From positions 436,501 to 500,500 of the forward strand of contig CP136890.1 of the NCBI GenBank assembly GCA_034359265.1: DNA of 64,000 nt, in the 5' to 3' direction. The notes beneath the pieces are model-generated. The model worked only from the letters and a program-made list of their open reading frames with translations. It was not told the DNA's origin and ran no database searches. A program made the position numbers and the translations under genes. Below are positions 12,450 through 30,487 of the stretch, piece by piece. Each line of letters starts with the position of its first letter. Position 1 is the stretch's first letter. This stretch comes from Canna indica (lineage: Eukaryota > Streptophyta > Magnoliopsida > Zingiberales > Cannaceae).

Positions 12450-14399
12450 TGTCATTGGATGATGTTATTTTGAATTATTATGGCTGGCAATATTTGCCAC
12501 TAAAGAGTTGAAAGAAGAATCAAATAATTAAGAATTAGAAGGAAATTGGATTATATAACGTTATGGTCACTTGGTCGATGTATCTGTTTTTTCAACAATT
12601 AACAAGCATTTTGCCTGGATAACCAAATGAGGATAATTTGCCGAAATTTAAATGACGAACTGAGAAAGACAAGGATGTTCACATACTTTTCAGATTGCTG
12701 GGATTACCTTGAAAGAGTTGCAATACAGTCACCCCTAAAACTTATGGGCTCTTCAATCAGAGTGGGCAGCACCATTGCGCACATCTCCCCATGTTTCCTG
12801 CTTCGTGAATCGGGATCCGGGATCCCTAATGGAAGCCTTCTTCCATCCTTGCTTGCCCTATCTGCTTCTGCATCCGTGGTAGGCATTTTTGTGATCCCTT
12901 TATTCTGTGGAGCTGCAGGTTCCGATATCCCTTTCACTATAGTTGTAGCGGTTCGCTCAGGGACATGGCTCACAAATCATGTGCAAGGCACACGACCTCT
13001 TCCAGCTTAAGTGCACACTACGTCATGTACCTGCGGAACTACCACTTTCGAAGCTAGTCGGGACAGAGATATCGGCCCGGCCCGGCCCGGCCCAAACAAA
13101 AAATGTATTCGGCCCCGGTTCGATAAAAGTTCGGGCCTAGGACCCAGGATTCGGCATGACACAAATAGTAAATGAGTCAATCCAGCTCGTTAGCACCGTA
13201 ACAAAAATTCCGAAACGTGTTATCGAGCCCAATTCAAGCTATTGGACCCATTCGAACCCAATATTACGATGATGAATAAAAATCTTTATCGAACTATCGG
13301 ACCAGTGCTGGGGTCTCATTGGAATCAGAATAATTAAATGAAATACTTGATGTGGTTGTACAAGTGATACATTTTCATATTTTTTTAACAAATTTGAGGA
13401 ACTTTGCTGTCATGAACTTATACAAAGAGACTTTTTTTTTCAGATTGTCAGAAGCTCCACGCTGAATATATAATTTCAAACATTTAAACAGCCAATGGTT
13501 TAATAATATAAGTAAAGGTAAAAGGCAAAAAAAAAACCCTCCAAACTATAAGTTAATTAGCAAAAAAAAAAAACTTCACAAATTTTAAAAACATAAAAAA
13601 TAAAAAAATAAAATCACATAATCTATAGAAAAATTAGCAAAAAGACTCGTACTATTATCTCTCTATTAAGTTTATAATTAAAAACAAGTGATTTTTAATA
13701 TTACAATCAAAGTTCATAAAAAAGAATTTACATTACAATCAAGTTCATGAAATTTTTTGCATCACAATTAAAATAAAAAAATATTTTTAAAATATTTATA
13801 ATTTTTTATTATTTTAAAAAAAAAATATTAATGAAAAAAATTATACATGGACAGTTGAAGTGTCTGACACATGACACTGATATAAAATTTTATTAAAAAA
13901 TTAATAAAAAAATAATGTCATAGATCTTTTTGCTAATTTTTTAATAATCCGTGAGATTTTTTTTTTTTTTTTTTTTGCATGTTTTTAAAGTTCGTAAATT
14001 TTTTTTTTGCTAATTAGAGTAAAGTTCGGATGGATTTTTGCCCTTGCCTATGAAGCCGAAAATAACATTAAATCTTATAAACAGATTGCAGTGTATGATC
14101 ATGATCTAACACAATAAATTGTAATCACTATGATAAAATAACAAGGGCGATGGATGGCCTAACAGGAGCCATGGCATATATCCTTAATCAATATACAAAA
14201 CATCTTGGAAGTTTGTACCCACCTCGTTACACTTAAGAATCTTTAAGAGGCGCTCCAAATCAGCAGCTCCCACCCGTAGTAACTCGGAATAGCCCATCAT
14301 TCATAACTCGTGCGGAAAATACAAGCCAAGGTGTACTCTCACTTCAGTTTATGGAAATTCTACAGAGGAACAACAAAGTGGCAGCAGGAATCGCAATTC
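12450..14399. other. Spacer between convergent HOTHEAD and casein kinase genes
   Basis: Contains the HOTHEAD 3' flank, overlapping open frames on both strands around 12630-13010 that I do not recognise, a GGCCC tandem tract near 13077-13095, and a MITE with long inverted ends (13516-14049). No further gene is supported. Confidence 0.6.
13516..14049. mobile_element. MITE with long (about 130-bp) imperfect inverted ends
   Basis: The left arm runs AGGTAAAAGGCAAAAA, then TTAATTAGCAAAAAAA, then AAAAATTAGCAAAAAGA. The reverse complement of the right arm gives AGGCAAGGGCAAAAA, then CTAATTAGCAAAAAAA, then AAAAATTAGCAAAAAGA in the same order. The interior is AT-rich and noncoding. I could not read a clean target duplication, so the class (Mutator-like by arm length) is tentative. 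Confidence 0.6.
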
Positions 14400-20399
<6,000 letters not shown>

Positions 20400-23303
20400 C
20401 CGAAACCGCAATCGCGAGAAGAAGACACACCGAGCTCCAACCAAAAACCTAGCAGAAAATCTCGCCCGAAAGAATAACCAACAAAAATCACTTTCGGCTG
20501 ATATCGGGAAGCAGCAGCGACAAAAATCTGCTGTTGATCGTGCCTTGAAGCCTCCCAAGGCACTGAAATCGCTGGGGAAATTAGGGTTTCGGGTGAGGAA
20601 GAAGACAGAATGGGAGAAGCGGTGGTAATGCTGCGATGTCCGTAATCTTAAACGCTCCGATCTAATTGAAACAGCGGTTGCGATAGCCGACAGCACGACA
20701 CGCATACGCCAGTCCCCTCACGTAAAAATTGCTCCCTTTTATTAATTTACTCAATTTTCGCAATTTCTTGGCGGCGTCAGTCGTGGGTTTCCGTTGGAAA
20801 CTTGCGATGGTCGCATGAGAACACACGGGTATTAAGCCGTTATAAACTTGGTAGCGGATCTATGGTAGGGGACCTAGGGTGTGCATGACTATCGGATAGA
20901 CTCAATGTCGATTGAAACCTATCCAATCGGGTAAGTTTTGGATAGACCCAAATTAGATTTGGGTAAGATCCGGAATAAAAATTAAGGAATCAGTTAAAAT
21001 TGGTTCTAGTTTCAGATCCAGTATATTTAGTATCTGAAATCGTAATCGAAATCGAAATCGATACCCTAAACTTGTAGCTTGGAATTTATTGGAACCTATT
21101 TTGTAACATATATTGAAACTTATTCCGAAACCTATTTTGTAACGTGTATTGGGTACTCGAAATCGAAACCTGTGATTTCGGGTAGAGTCCAGTTCCACAT
21201 TCAAACGTGATAAGGTTCGGTTCTAAAACTTAAAAACTAATTATATATAAGATAAGATCCGAATATCATAAAAAATATATGGTATTCGAACCCGCTCACC
21301 TATAATCTTTCATAAGATTGCTATGGGAGTGACAACGATTTGATTAATTATATTTTTATTATTAATTAAAATTAAAATTTAATTAAAAGATTGTTGACCA
21401 AAATCGAATTTATTCATTCTTGATTAGTTAGCGAAACTAACTATGTTTTCGTAGTTTCAATTTTATTAAAACTTGTTTGGTTCGGTATTATTTTGAAAAC
21501 ATGTTTGGTTCGATATTATTTTGTCATATAATTTTATAATTTTATATTTAATTTAACAAACAAACTTAAATTGCTAATAATTTTATTAAATATTACAAAT
21601 ATTTTACAGCAGTATTAACAAACAGTGATTTGTTAGCTAACTACAAAAAGATAACTAATATTTTTCAAATCTATAAAACTCTTTTTTTTTTTCATTTTTG
21701 TAATGATATATTTATAAAAAAATTGATAACACATGTCACTAGAGTTATTCATCAATTTGAGTTGAAAAAAATTCAAGTTCTTTTAAAATATATACAAAAT
21801 TCATATTTTGAGTGTTGAATAGTGGTTTTTCTTATTTTATAAATATAGGACTTTCTTCTGTAACCATACTAAAATGAACTAGTTTATTATTTAATCAAAA
21901 TAAAAATTAACCTACTAAAACTTATATTATTTTTAATAATCAAACGTATTTTCATAAAATTAAAAACTAATGATTGAAACCAAAATTTCAAAATCAAGTT
22001 ATCGTTTTCACTGAAGCCAAATCAAAAAATAATTTTCGTTAACCTAACAACACCATCTATTTGGTTGGTGAAATCAAAACTTCTTACAAAAACCTCTTTA
22101 GTGTGACATTTCATGAAACTAAATTGAAAACGAATTCAACAAAATAATCCAAATAAAGTGAAAAACTTGTAATTATAAATAATTTGTTATAAAATTGATT
22201 AATTTATAATAAATCAATTATATTTAATTTATAAAAATAAAAAAATATTTTCAACATTAATTATTATCTTAATTGATAAATTAATTAGATCAATTTATAT
22301 CTAATTGAGTCAAAACTTAATTTTCAAAATAACTAGATCTTTTAAAATTTATAATTTAATCAAGACTAATTTTAGATATATATATATATATAATATGATA
22401 TTTATAATTGATTTTATATTCAATTATTTTTTTAAAAATTTATCAATAACTTAATTAAATTGTACAACCATATTAGCAAACATATTTTTATAAACTATAT
22501 GCGAACACATAATTAATTAATACTTTTATAAAATTTATAAAGCTATTTTTTCATCTTTGTAATAGTTTAATTATAAAATAAAATCGATAATTATGTTGAG
22601 AAACTAATAACCTAGATCACTAGAGTTTTGATTTATCTGAATCGATTAATTTCCAACTTCTTCTAAAAATGAATAAGAAATTTATATTTTAATTTTCAAA
22701 AAAATTATATTAATTATCTATAGTCGAATTTATAAGTTTATATTAGTATTTCTTCTTACTTTACTCTTTAATCGTGTTAAATTTTGTGAACTATGAATTA
22801 ATTTATTATTTATTCAATACGAGATTAGTGCGGAAGTAATTTGAAAATATTTAATAAAAAGTAATATTACTTTTTGTAATCAATACATTAATTTTAAATA
22901 ATAAAAAATGTGGTTCTTTTTATTAATAAATGCATTTTCAAAAAAATAAAAATTAGAGGCTAAAATCAGATTTTTGAAACTAAATTTTCATTTTTAATAA
23001 AATTAAACTAAAAAATAATGTTCCCTAAGCAAACGTCGTCTGACATTTTGAGTTAAAATTGTGAGCCACGAGCTCGATCAACTTCATATTCGGGTCCGGT
23101 CTAATTTTTTCTTATTCTTTATTTTTCTTTCCGTTTTCGCTCGAATCCTAGAACAGTCGGTTTCGTCCGTGGGCTTGGTTTACTTTTGTGTTCCTAACTA
23201 TAATTCTATAAATATCCCCGGACCATTTTGCGTTCATCTCACGCCCTTTTCTTCTTCGTCTTCATCTCGCGATCTCTCTCGTTCGCCCCTTACCCGGACA
23301 AAG
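20400..23303. other. Spacer between divergent CKL and CZIB genes
   Basis: AT-rich. Between about 20875 and 21302 there are many GAAATCGAAATCG / ACCYATCC-type repeats bounded by TAGGGTGTGCATG and the complement TAGGTGAGCGGG, resembling a decayed hAT MITE without a visible target duplication. From 21.3 to 23.0 kb I see only simple AT-rich DNA. The promoters of both flanking genes lie at the edges. Confidence 0.5.
23207..23214 (+). promoter_or_regulatory. TATA box of CZIB gene
   Basis: TATAAATA about 90 bases upstream of the ATG at 23304, in a fitting position for a short 5' leader. Confidence 0.6.
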
Positions 23304-26300
23304 ATGGTTTTCTACGTCCTCGAGTTCACAGCGGAGCTCGAAAACCTCACCGACCTCCAGCCGCTAGAAGGCTGCAACGATCCCAACTACGCCTACTACT
23401 TCAAGGTCTTCCGCTTTCCTCCTTAATCGACCACCTTTTGCTGCGATCTCATTCGTGTTCCATCAGATTCAAGAGTTTTTTTGCTGTTACGAGTCTAGGT
23501 AAAGTGCGAGAACTGCGGGGAGATCAGCCAGAAGAGTGCGTGCGTGACGTTGTCTGATTTGGTTCCCCTCCCCACTGGCAGGGGCTCCGCGAATCTCGTA
23601 CAGAAGGTTCCTCGTTTTCTTATTTTTTTCTAATTGAGTGTTTTTTAAAATGATTGAAATCGAGTGTTTTGGTCACATATTTTTATATCCGTGTATTGAT
23701 TTTTCTTTCAGCTCGATTGTTGTTTTTCCCATCTCATTTTCGGATTTGCTTCGGTAAAAATCGCCTCGCGAGTACTTCAGCGAGTGCACAGATTTCTGAC
23801 ATTTAGTTATGGATTTTTCATTTGTTGGATGAAAAGTAGAATCGGGCCGATGAGTCAAATTGATGTACTCATGTTCAACATGTACGGTGATGGTTCATTG
23901 ATGTCCATAGGTGTAGGCTCCGTTCCTCTCCAAGTGAGAAAATGTTGTTGATGAACGTGTCTTAGGGCTGCTCATCTAGAAGCTTGTCTAGCACTTGATT
24001 AGCTCACTACATTAATTATAAATGGGATTTGCCTGATGGGTTCATGGGTAATCCAATCTGCAGCATTTCCTTTCCATTGTGTATTTTATATTTGATGGTT
24101 TTCATTTACATTTACTTGCAAGTGTTTCAAGTTGTGGAAACTAGGGATCAGCAAGTTCACATTGCAATACAGAACCTTACTATAACTTATATCTTGTTTC
24201 CTCAACAACCGTGCACCCATTACATGTCATAGATAAGTATTTAATTTTGTAGTCAACAAAGCGGAATGCTGTTGCATATACCAAAGTTGCATCTTGCATA
24301 TCTTAGGGAACATAACTTGAATGGAAGTTGTGAAATAAATATGTGGTAATTTTTCCCAATTATGCATAGAGCTTTGTATTGATTGGTATGAATAAATATC
24401 ATGGCTGTTTTCCAACTGTTATGATGAAAATGTACCAGATGCATAACAGAGAGAGGGAGACAGAGTCTTAACAACTAAACAACCCAAACAACTCCACGAC
24501 ACCCGTACTACTCAATTAACAACTTAAACCATTGCTAAACAAACTAACTTTTGATGATATAACTATCTTTTTTTTTTAGAATTTAGAGAAGCAGTTGATC
24601 TTCCATCTTTTGGAGGCCAATTTTCTTTCAGTAGATTCTTTTGTTAGATTAATTGAAATAATACTATGTCATAGTCCTGGGATTGAGACCTTGTTCTTGG
24701 TCTAGAAGTACCTGGATTTGGGTCCGCCACTTCCAATGTCTGGGTTGGAGCTGGTCTACTACTAGACATTGGAAGTGGCCGACCCAAATCTAGGTACTTC
24801 TAGACCAAGAACAAGGTCTCAGTCCCAAAACTCTGACAGATTGGTATCAGAGCCTCAAGAAGAGATGGCGGAAGCCTTCTTCAAGAGGTTTGATGAATTT
24901 CTACACCGATACGAAGAGGATCAAGCGGCGGCCAGAAGGGAGCGAGAGTTGCTGAGAACCAGTCAACAAGAAATGAGAACCAGTCAACAAGAAATGAGAA
25001 CCGGCCAACAAGAAATGCTTAAGAAGTATGAAGAAGACTAAGCTGCAATCCGGATTGAAAGAAAGGAATTCTTTATTGAGATTCAAAAGCTGTTCTGTTA
25101 CAAAAGCTTTCCTCTATTTATATGCCTATTAAAGAATACATTTGTAACTGCTTTCTATTACAATTAAAATGACTACTATACCCTTCTACTAGTTATTACT
25201 CCTCAGATCTCCTTCTAGATTCTTCCTCCACTTCCCATGCTCAAATCTCCTATACACTTTGATTTCAAATTCATTTAATAATGATTGGAGCGGATCTTGT
25301 TCTATCGTTGATCAGGATCAGAGATTTCTATATGAAAAATACGAATCGGAGTTTGAAGAAGGGGAAGGGACCGTCGACCCGCAACAGCAACAGATAGAGG
25401 AGGATTTATTCAATCACATAGTTTGGGCTCCTAGAATATGGCGCCCTTGTGGCAATCTATTTGATTGTATTGAAAGGCCCACTGAATTGGGATTTCCCTA
25501 TTGGGCCGGGTCATTTCGGGGCAAGCGGATCATTTATCATAAAGAGGATAAGCTTCAAGAGAATGATTCGGACTAACATACTACATGTGCCTTATGTTTC
25601 ATATACTGTTTAGAAAGAAAGTAATATGGAAAACTTGAACTCTGATAAAGTGAAATATTTATTGCCTGGTTCTTTCATTCCCTTATATTCTTCAAGTACA
25701 ATCCCAATTAATAACTACCAAATTCGATTGTTTTGCAGTGCAAGCTTTGTGCAAGAGAAGGAACAATGCAGATGGTTCCCGGACATGGTCAACCATTGAC
25801 TATTGAACATAGTCAAGCCGGGATCATGTCTAGATTGATGGTCTTTGATTGTAGGGGCCTTGAACCCATTGACTTCTCTTTTGGGAATGGCTGGAAAGCA
25901 CAATCTGTGAGTATCCCTGGTTGTTTCTGAGTTTGTTGAGCACTCTCAGTTTTCTAATATGATTAACTTATAATTCAGTAGCTTCTTTCTATGCTTCTTC
26001 CTGTTTTAGTTTTAGTGGCATAGCTGAGACTTTTCTGTTTAATTGCCTCAATATTATTTAACATTATGGTTTTGCTAATTTATTAAATGTAACATGGAGC
26101 ATCGTGTATGCGTGCTGCTATTATGAGCTCAGAAGAAAAAGCACGGGCAGTGTCTAGAATAATACAGATTGCCTTGGTTTTTTATCAGGTCAACTTAATT
26201 AAATTTATAACTTAATTAATTATTAGTTTACTTTATATCTAGTAATTCAAATATGATAGATGTCTGGCTTGGCTTCTTAAGACTTATGAATGTACATATA

Positions 26301-28029
26301 GGTGTTGTCTTCATCATTAGGTAATATCTTTTGCTCTCAATCTGAAAGATGGGTAACCTTGAAAGGTTTGGCCGTCTGGGTATATGTTATTGCAGTTGCG
26401 ATTGTTGGTTGGGACTTGGGAGTATTCATGGATTGATGGTAAACAAAATTTAGTGGATATTATGAGTGTCCCTAAACTATATATGACTGCATATTAGGAA
26501 CTAATATTGGCCAGGGAGCCTCACTGTTTGTCAGTTCGTAATTCTAAGCCCTTGGAAGCATTCTTGACAAAATTATTGAATCTTTTACAACAGAATTATG
26601 CTATAGAAAGGCAGTATCTTCCTGATTTGTAATTCTTCTTCCTAGCATAGTCACTAGACAAATATTATGAGTCCAAATGAAGTAGTACTTTCTGCAGTTA
26701 TTATCTTACTGATGTTCCTTAAACATAGACATAGTTTCACATGGTGGATTGGACTAATTGCACCATATTCCATCTTCAGGCAATATTTTCTGTACAATTA
26801 TTGCTCAAAGGATCCACCCTCTATCTATATTGTCATAAACTAAAATTTTAAATTTACTCCCACTACTAGCAGCCTGATCACTAGGCCAGTTATCAAAAGA
26901 TGGTGTAAAAGATAGTTACGTTGTTTTATGTTCTGCAGTTTGATGGTTAGCATCTGGCAACTTAATCAAGCTAGTATATTAAAGAAACTAATGATTGAAG
27001 AATTCGTACCGACATAAAAAAAATAGGGATACAACCACAATGTTCCATAGTTGGTAACTGTAGTTAACTGACTTTCTTTTTCTTCTTCGGTGGTTACACT
27101 CTTTATGTAGACTGGTTTCTAATTAAAGTAAAGCTGTCTAGATATAATTTAGCAAAACCATTTCTTTCTATCTTTTAATATGAGATCTTGCCGGTTCTTT
27201 TCCCATGACGTAGGTAATGAATTATTTAAGCATTTCTTTCTGGTTATGACAAAGGTAATGCATTTTTTAAGCTAGTGATTGCTTTTATACTTATATTTTT
27301 CATTAAAAAATTGTTTTATCCATGGAAACAAAAAAAACCATGTTACAGTTATCTTATGAAAAAAAAAGAGAAGTAATTATTTAACCTATGAAAAGACCTC
27401 TGCTTTGATGTCAGCTTTCGTCGCAACTTCGTTCTCAAGTCTGAATTCTTTGTTTTGTTGTTGCACCATTCAGTATAGCATGAACCCCATTTCCCTGATC
27501 TTATCAAATTCTGATATTTTGCAAGGAAACATAATTTGTCATATCATCTGGTTCCATTAGCAGCTTTTACCCTATTCATCTAGGAATTCACTAGGTTGTT
27601 CAGTAGATTTTCTTGTTCATCTTTGTGATTTATGAAATGGAAATTTTTGGAATTATGTTGAACATGCTAAATATATATCTTCAACTCTAGCTAATATATG
27701 ACCTTGATGATTTGTGCTTTTGTCTGTAGTATTGATTTGTGAATATCATTAACTTTGTTTTCATATTATCTAGTTGAGTGGTACAAGCTTTGAGGTCGAT
27801 TTGTCTGAAGGAGAATTTGCAGAATACGATGAGAAGGGGGAATGCCCAGTTGGCATAAGCAATATCCAAGCATCTTTTAGAGTGGTAAGCTTGACATTAA
27901 CTTCCATCTACTTTAATTGCCAGTATATTCTATTCTACTTTGTGGACCGGTTGATTATAAATGAATTTTGGTATTAATTTACAGGCAAAAAAGCAAGAGC
28001 GTGCAGGCAGGGGTACAACCTTTATTTGA
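23304..28029 (+). CDS. CZIB: CXXC zinc-binding protein CZIB (UPF0587 / C1orf123 family)
   Basis: Five exons: 23304-23405, 23499-23606, 25739-25906, 27774-27884, 27985-28029, coding for 177 aa. Exon 1 gives [20 protein letters not shown]. Exon 2 supplies the first zinc knuckle CENCG and exon 3 the second, CKLC. The family segment [19 protein letters not shown] closes exon 3, and [17 protein letters not shown] is in exon 4. The short last exon ends AGRGTTFI. Metazoan homologues are about 160 aa and bind one zinc through the two CXXC pairs; the cellular role is poorly known, and nothing in this locus adds to it. Intron 2 (2.1 kb) carries a composite insertion of retrotransposon and plastid DNA, but all splice junctions and the frame are intact. 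Confidence 0.94.
24679..24826. repeat. 63-bp inverted repeat (head-to-head LTR ends)
   Basis: Left arm 24679-24741 and right arm 24764-24826 are complementary at about 60 of 63 positions, with a 22-base spacer. The right arm is followed within about 25 bases by a primer-binding site (24843-24855), so the arms look like two copies of an LTR terminus joined in opposite orientation. Confidence 0.8.
24827..25250 (+). mobile_element. LTR-retrotransposon remnant: primer-binding site, gag start, LTR debris
   Basis: TTGGTATCAGAGCC near 24842-24855 is the classic binding site for initiator tRNA-Met used by plant LTR retrotransposons. An open gag-like frame follows ([14 protein letters not shown], then tandem RTSQQEM units), ending at a TAA near 25039. 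Between about 25050 and 25200 the minus strand looks like LTR sequence: TATAAATAG then AATAAAG. The pieces are in conflicting orientations and cannot form an active element. gag breaks off after about 90 codons; no pol is present. Confidence 0.65.
25256..25577 (+). pseudogene. ycf2: Nuclear plastid DNA insertion: fragment of plastid ycf2
   Basis: The frame reads [57 protein letters not shown] and [11 protein letters not shown], unmistakably the late part of the huge plastid Ycf2 protein. About 105 codons are still open, ending with a TAA directly after LQENDSD. It lies inside intron 2 of CZIB, abutting retrotransposon debris, so it is a nuclear copy (NUPT), not a gene. The open frame and strong similarity suggest a fairly recent transfer, though I could not align it to a plastid genome. 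Confidence 0.9.
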
Positions 28030-30487
28030 CGACCTGAATCAAGAAAGAAAGGCGAAATGTAAAGTTGCTGTTGTGTTCTCTTTCAGATTCAAAAGATATG
28101 ATTACCTGACGTGCTTTCGTCGTTTAGGTTGTTTTCCCTGATAAATGTCCATTCTGAACTATATTGTGTTGGATCATCCTATTAACCCAATTGAGAATAC
28201 TTTTTTTAAAATACATGTATGGTCGAGAGACCTATTTTGTCCATAAGTTGTCTGGGTATTGATAGCATAAATGCCTTCTGCAATTGATATTGCGTGGGCA
28301 CTGCAAAACTCGAACAAGGTTTTGCCAGCAGCGAAACATGATTTGTCTTCATAACATTTCTCTTGTAACCTGACATGTTCTTTCCGTGTGTTATTTTGAT
28401 GTATGGTGAATGAGGCCATTGTTGGAATTTATGTTTGTAAGAACTAAGAACAACGAAGAGTAGCCTGCATGGTTCAAGAACATATATATCCTCCATCTTT
28501 TTAGTAGTATGTTGACACCTATCCTTCCTCGATCAGCCGAGACCCTATCATATATATAGTTCATGGTCCCAGTGTAACATGCACACATTACAAAGCACTA
28601 CAAAATGACTAACGTGAACAAGCCGCATCTCACACTTTTAAACACTTTGCTTCCTTTTGATAGCGATACATTTCCAGAACCAAACAAGGTTGGTTTCCAT
28701 TAGAAGAAAGTTCGTTACCAATAAAGAAAAATTTATTCTTCCTCAACTTTACAAATCTAACTATATTGCCTTCTAGGCTGCAAATTTGTTTCCTCAGTAT
28801 CTATTTTACGGAGCTACACACAGTAGTCAGTTCCACACGAGGCTGGTGCAACTTACCTCCATTAAGAACACCTGCCGAGGTGCACTTCTGAGAGAGATGC
28901 CGCAATCTCACAGTGGTGACGCTCCTAGCTTTGAAGTAGAAGGGATGAAGCATATCGATTTGGGTCGGATTTTAATTCAAATCTCGTCCAATTTAAAATT
29001 TCCAAATTACACTTTTATGAACATGAATTTGGTACTTGCTCTGATTTATAAAAAATTGATCCGACAGATATCTGGTTTATAAAAATATATATTCTAAGTC
29101 GAACCTCTGACTGACTGATTATAAATAGCAATACCTTTTGTAAAAATAATAATTAAAGATCATATCAATCAATATGCAATTGGCACTTACCAAATTGTCC
29201 AAATCCATGGCTTAAGTAAGCTTGCAAAGCTTCTCATTTTTCTTGTCTTCTTCCTTGCCTTTTCCTTATTATCCATAGTAATGGAAACAGTAATTAATGC
29301 TTTTCTTTTTCGATTGGGCAGGTTTAGCAAATGGGCCGGGCCTCACAAATAGATTGGAGGATTTAAAAGCATTTCCTCAATCCTCAGTATATATTTGAAT
29401 TTGCTGGATGATTTCCTCTCATACTGATCTATATATTCCGGATCTCCAGATTTCCAGAGGGGAATGCTTTTGGGTGAACTTTGCACAAGATATCCCAGTA
29501 ATCTAGACCACAGCGGCGTTGGCGATTGAAGTAATCGGCACCGCAAGACAATTGGTGCGTCTTCCTCATCTCTCCCTTTCTTCAACGTAATTCCCTGAAT
29601 CCCCTCATGAAGAGAGTAATCTATCAGCCTCTGATGTCCAGATTTAATGCGATCCTTACATTTCTTTGCCATTCTTCTCTCCGCAGAATAACTAGATTGA
29701 AGATCTTCGGATCGAAGCTACTTTGCTGCAGCCGCCCTTAATTTGCTGTTATCATCTTCTGTTTGATGTTTTTTGGTGATCGACTTCCCTGGAATATTTT
29801 TGGAATTCCTGAGTTGTTGATCGACCTTTTCTCATCAAACAATTGACGAGGGATATCCAGAGGTAAGATTTTTCTTTCCTATCGCAATTGTGATTGATCA
29901 TATCCAGCTTCATTTTCTTAGATCAATGTTTTCCTTATTCCTTTCAATGGATTTGGTCTTCTTATTCTGGTAAGTTTTCCGTAAATTTCCGGGGAAAAAA
30001 ATGGAGCTCTTCTTTTGGTCCTCTTGGACGAAAGCTCTCGGGTTGTTTCCCCATTCTTCTCAATTAATTCAATTTACTTTCTTCTTTTGTTTAATGTCTT
30101 ACGAACACATTAAAAACTTTCCTTCTCAAGTAATTTGTTTCCTTGAAGAAGAGTGGTTTAAATGAAGAAATTTAATCTGTCCTTCCTTGCCAGTTTCACA
30201 TGCCGTCTCCATCATGAGTCTTGTCTCCGTTCTCCAATGTTGGCCATTCCTCTTAACTGGAAGCGAAACAGAGTAGCGAATTATCGGAATCATTTTATTT
30301 CATTCACCTTCTCATATTAATCAGATTCCAATGTACAAAGATTTGATCGGAAAAATAAATTCAAAAATGGAGACCTTTTGCTGTTCCACCGATCGAAGAA
30401 GTTATTTTGATCTTCTCTTAACTCTTAGTTAGTCTAATTAGAGATACTACATTGCTCGTCTGCTAACATGGTCGGCATGTGCAGGGG
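28030..30487. other. CZIB 3' flank and DUF1639 promoter/5' leader
   Basis: No independent gene is supported. Around 28950-29100 is AT-rich repeat-like sequence. A GGGCC site lies near 29335. The DUF1639 leader probably lies around 29690-29862, because AGAG followed by GTAAGATT at 29863 forms a good donor that pairs with the GCAG acceptor at 30481-30484. This implies a 5'-UTR intron of about 620 bases. Confidence 0.45.

Noticed and set aside
24769..25041. A 90-codon coiled-coil-like protein with RTSQQEM repeats as a host gene
   Set aside because: It directly follows a retrotransposon primer-binding site and resembles the start of gag; the rest is missing.
25259..25576. A 105-codon open frame as a functional gene
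   Set aside because: It is an internal fragment of plastid ycf2 inside an intron, with no start context of its own.
29343..29672. A 109-codon minus-strand frame
   Set aside because: No recognisable motif; it lies in the likely promoter/leader region of the plus-strand DUF1639 gene.
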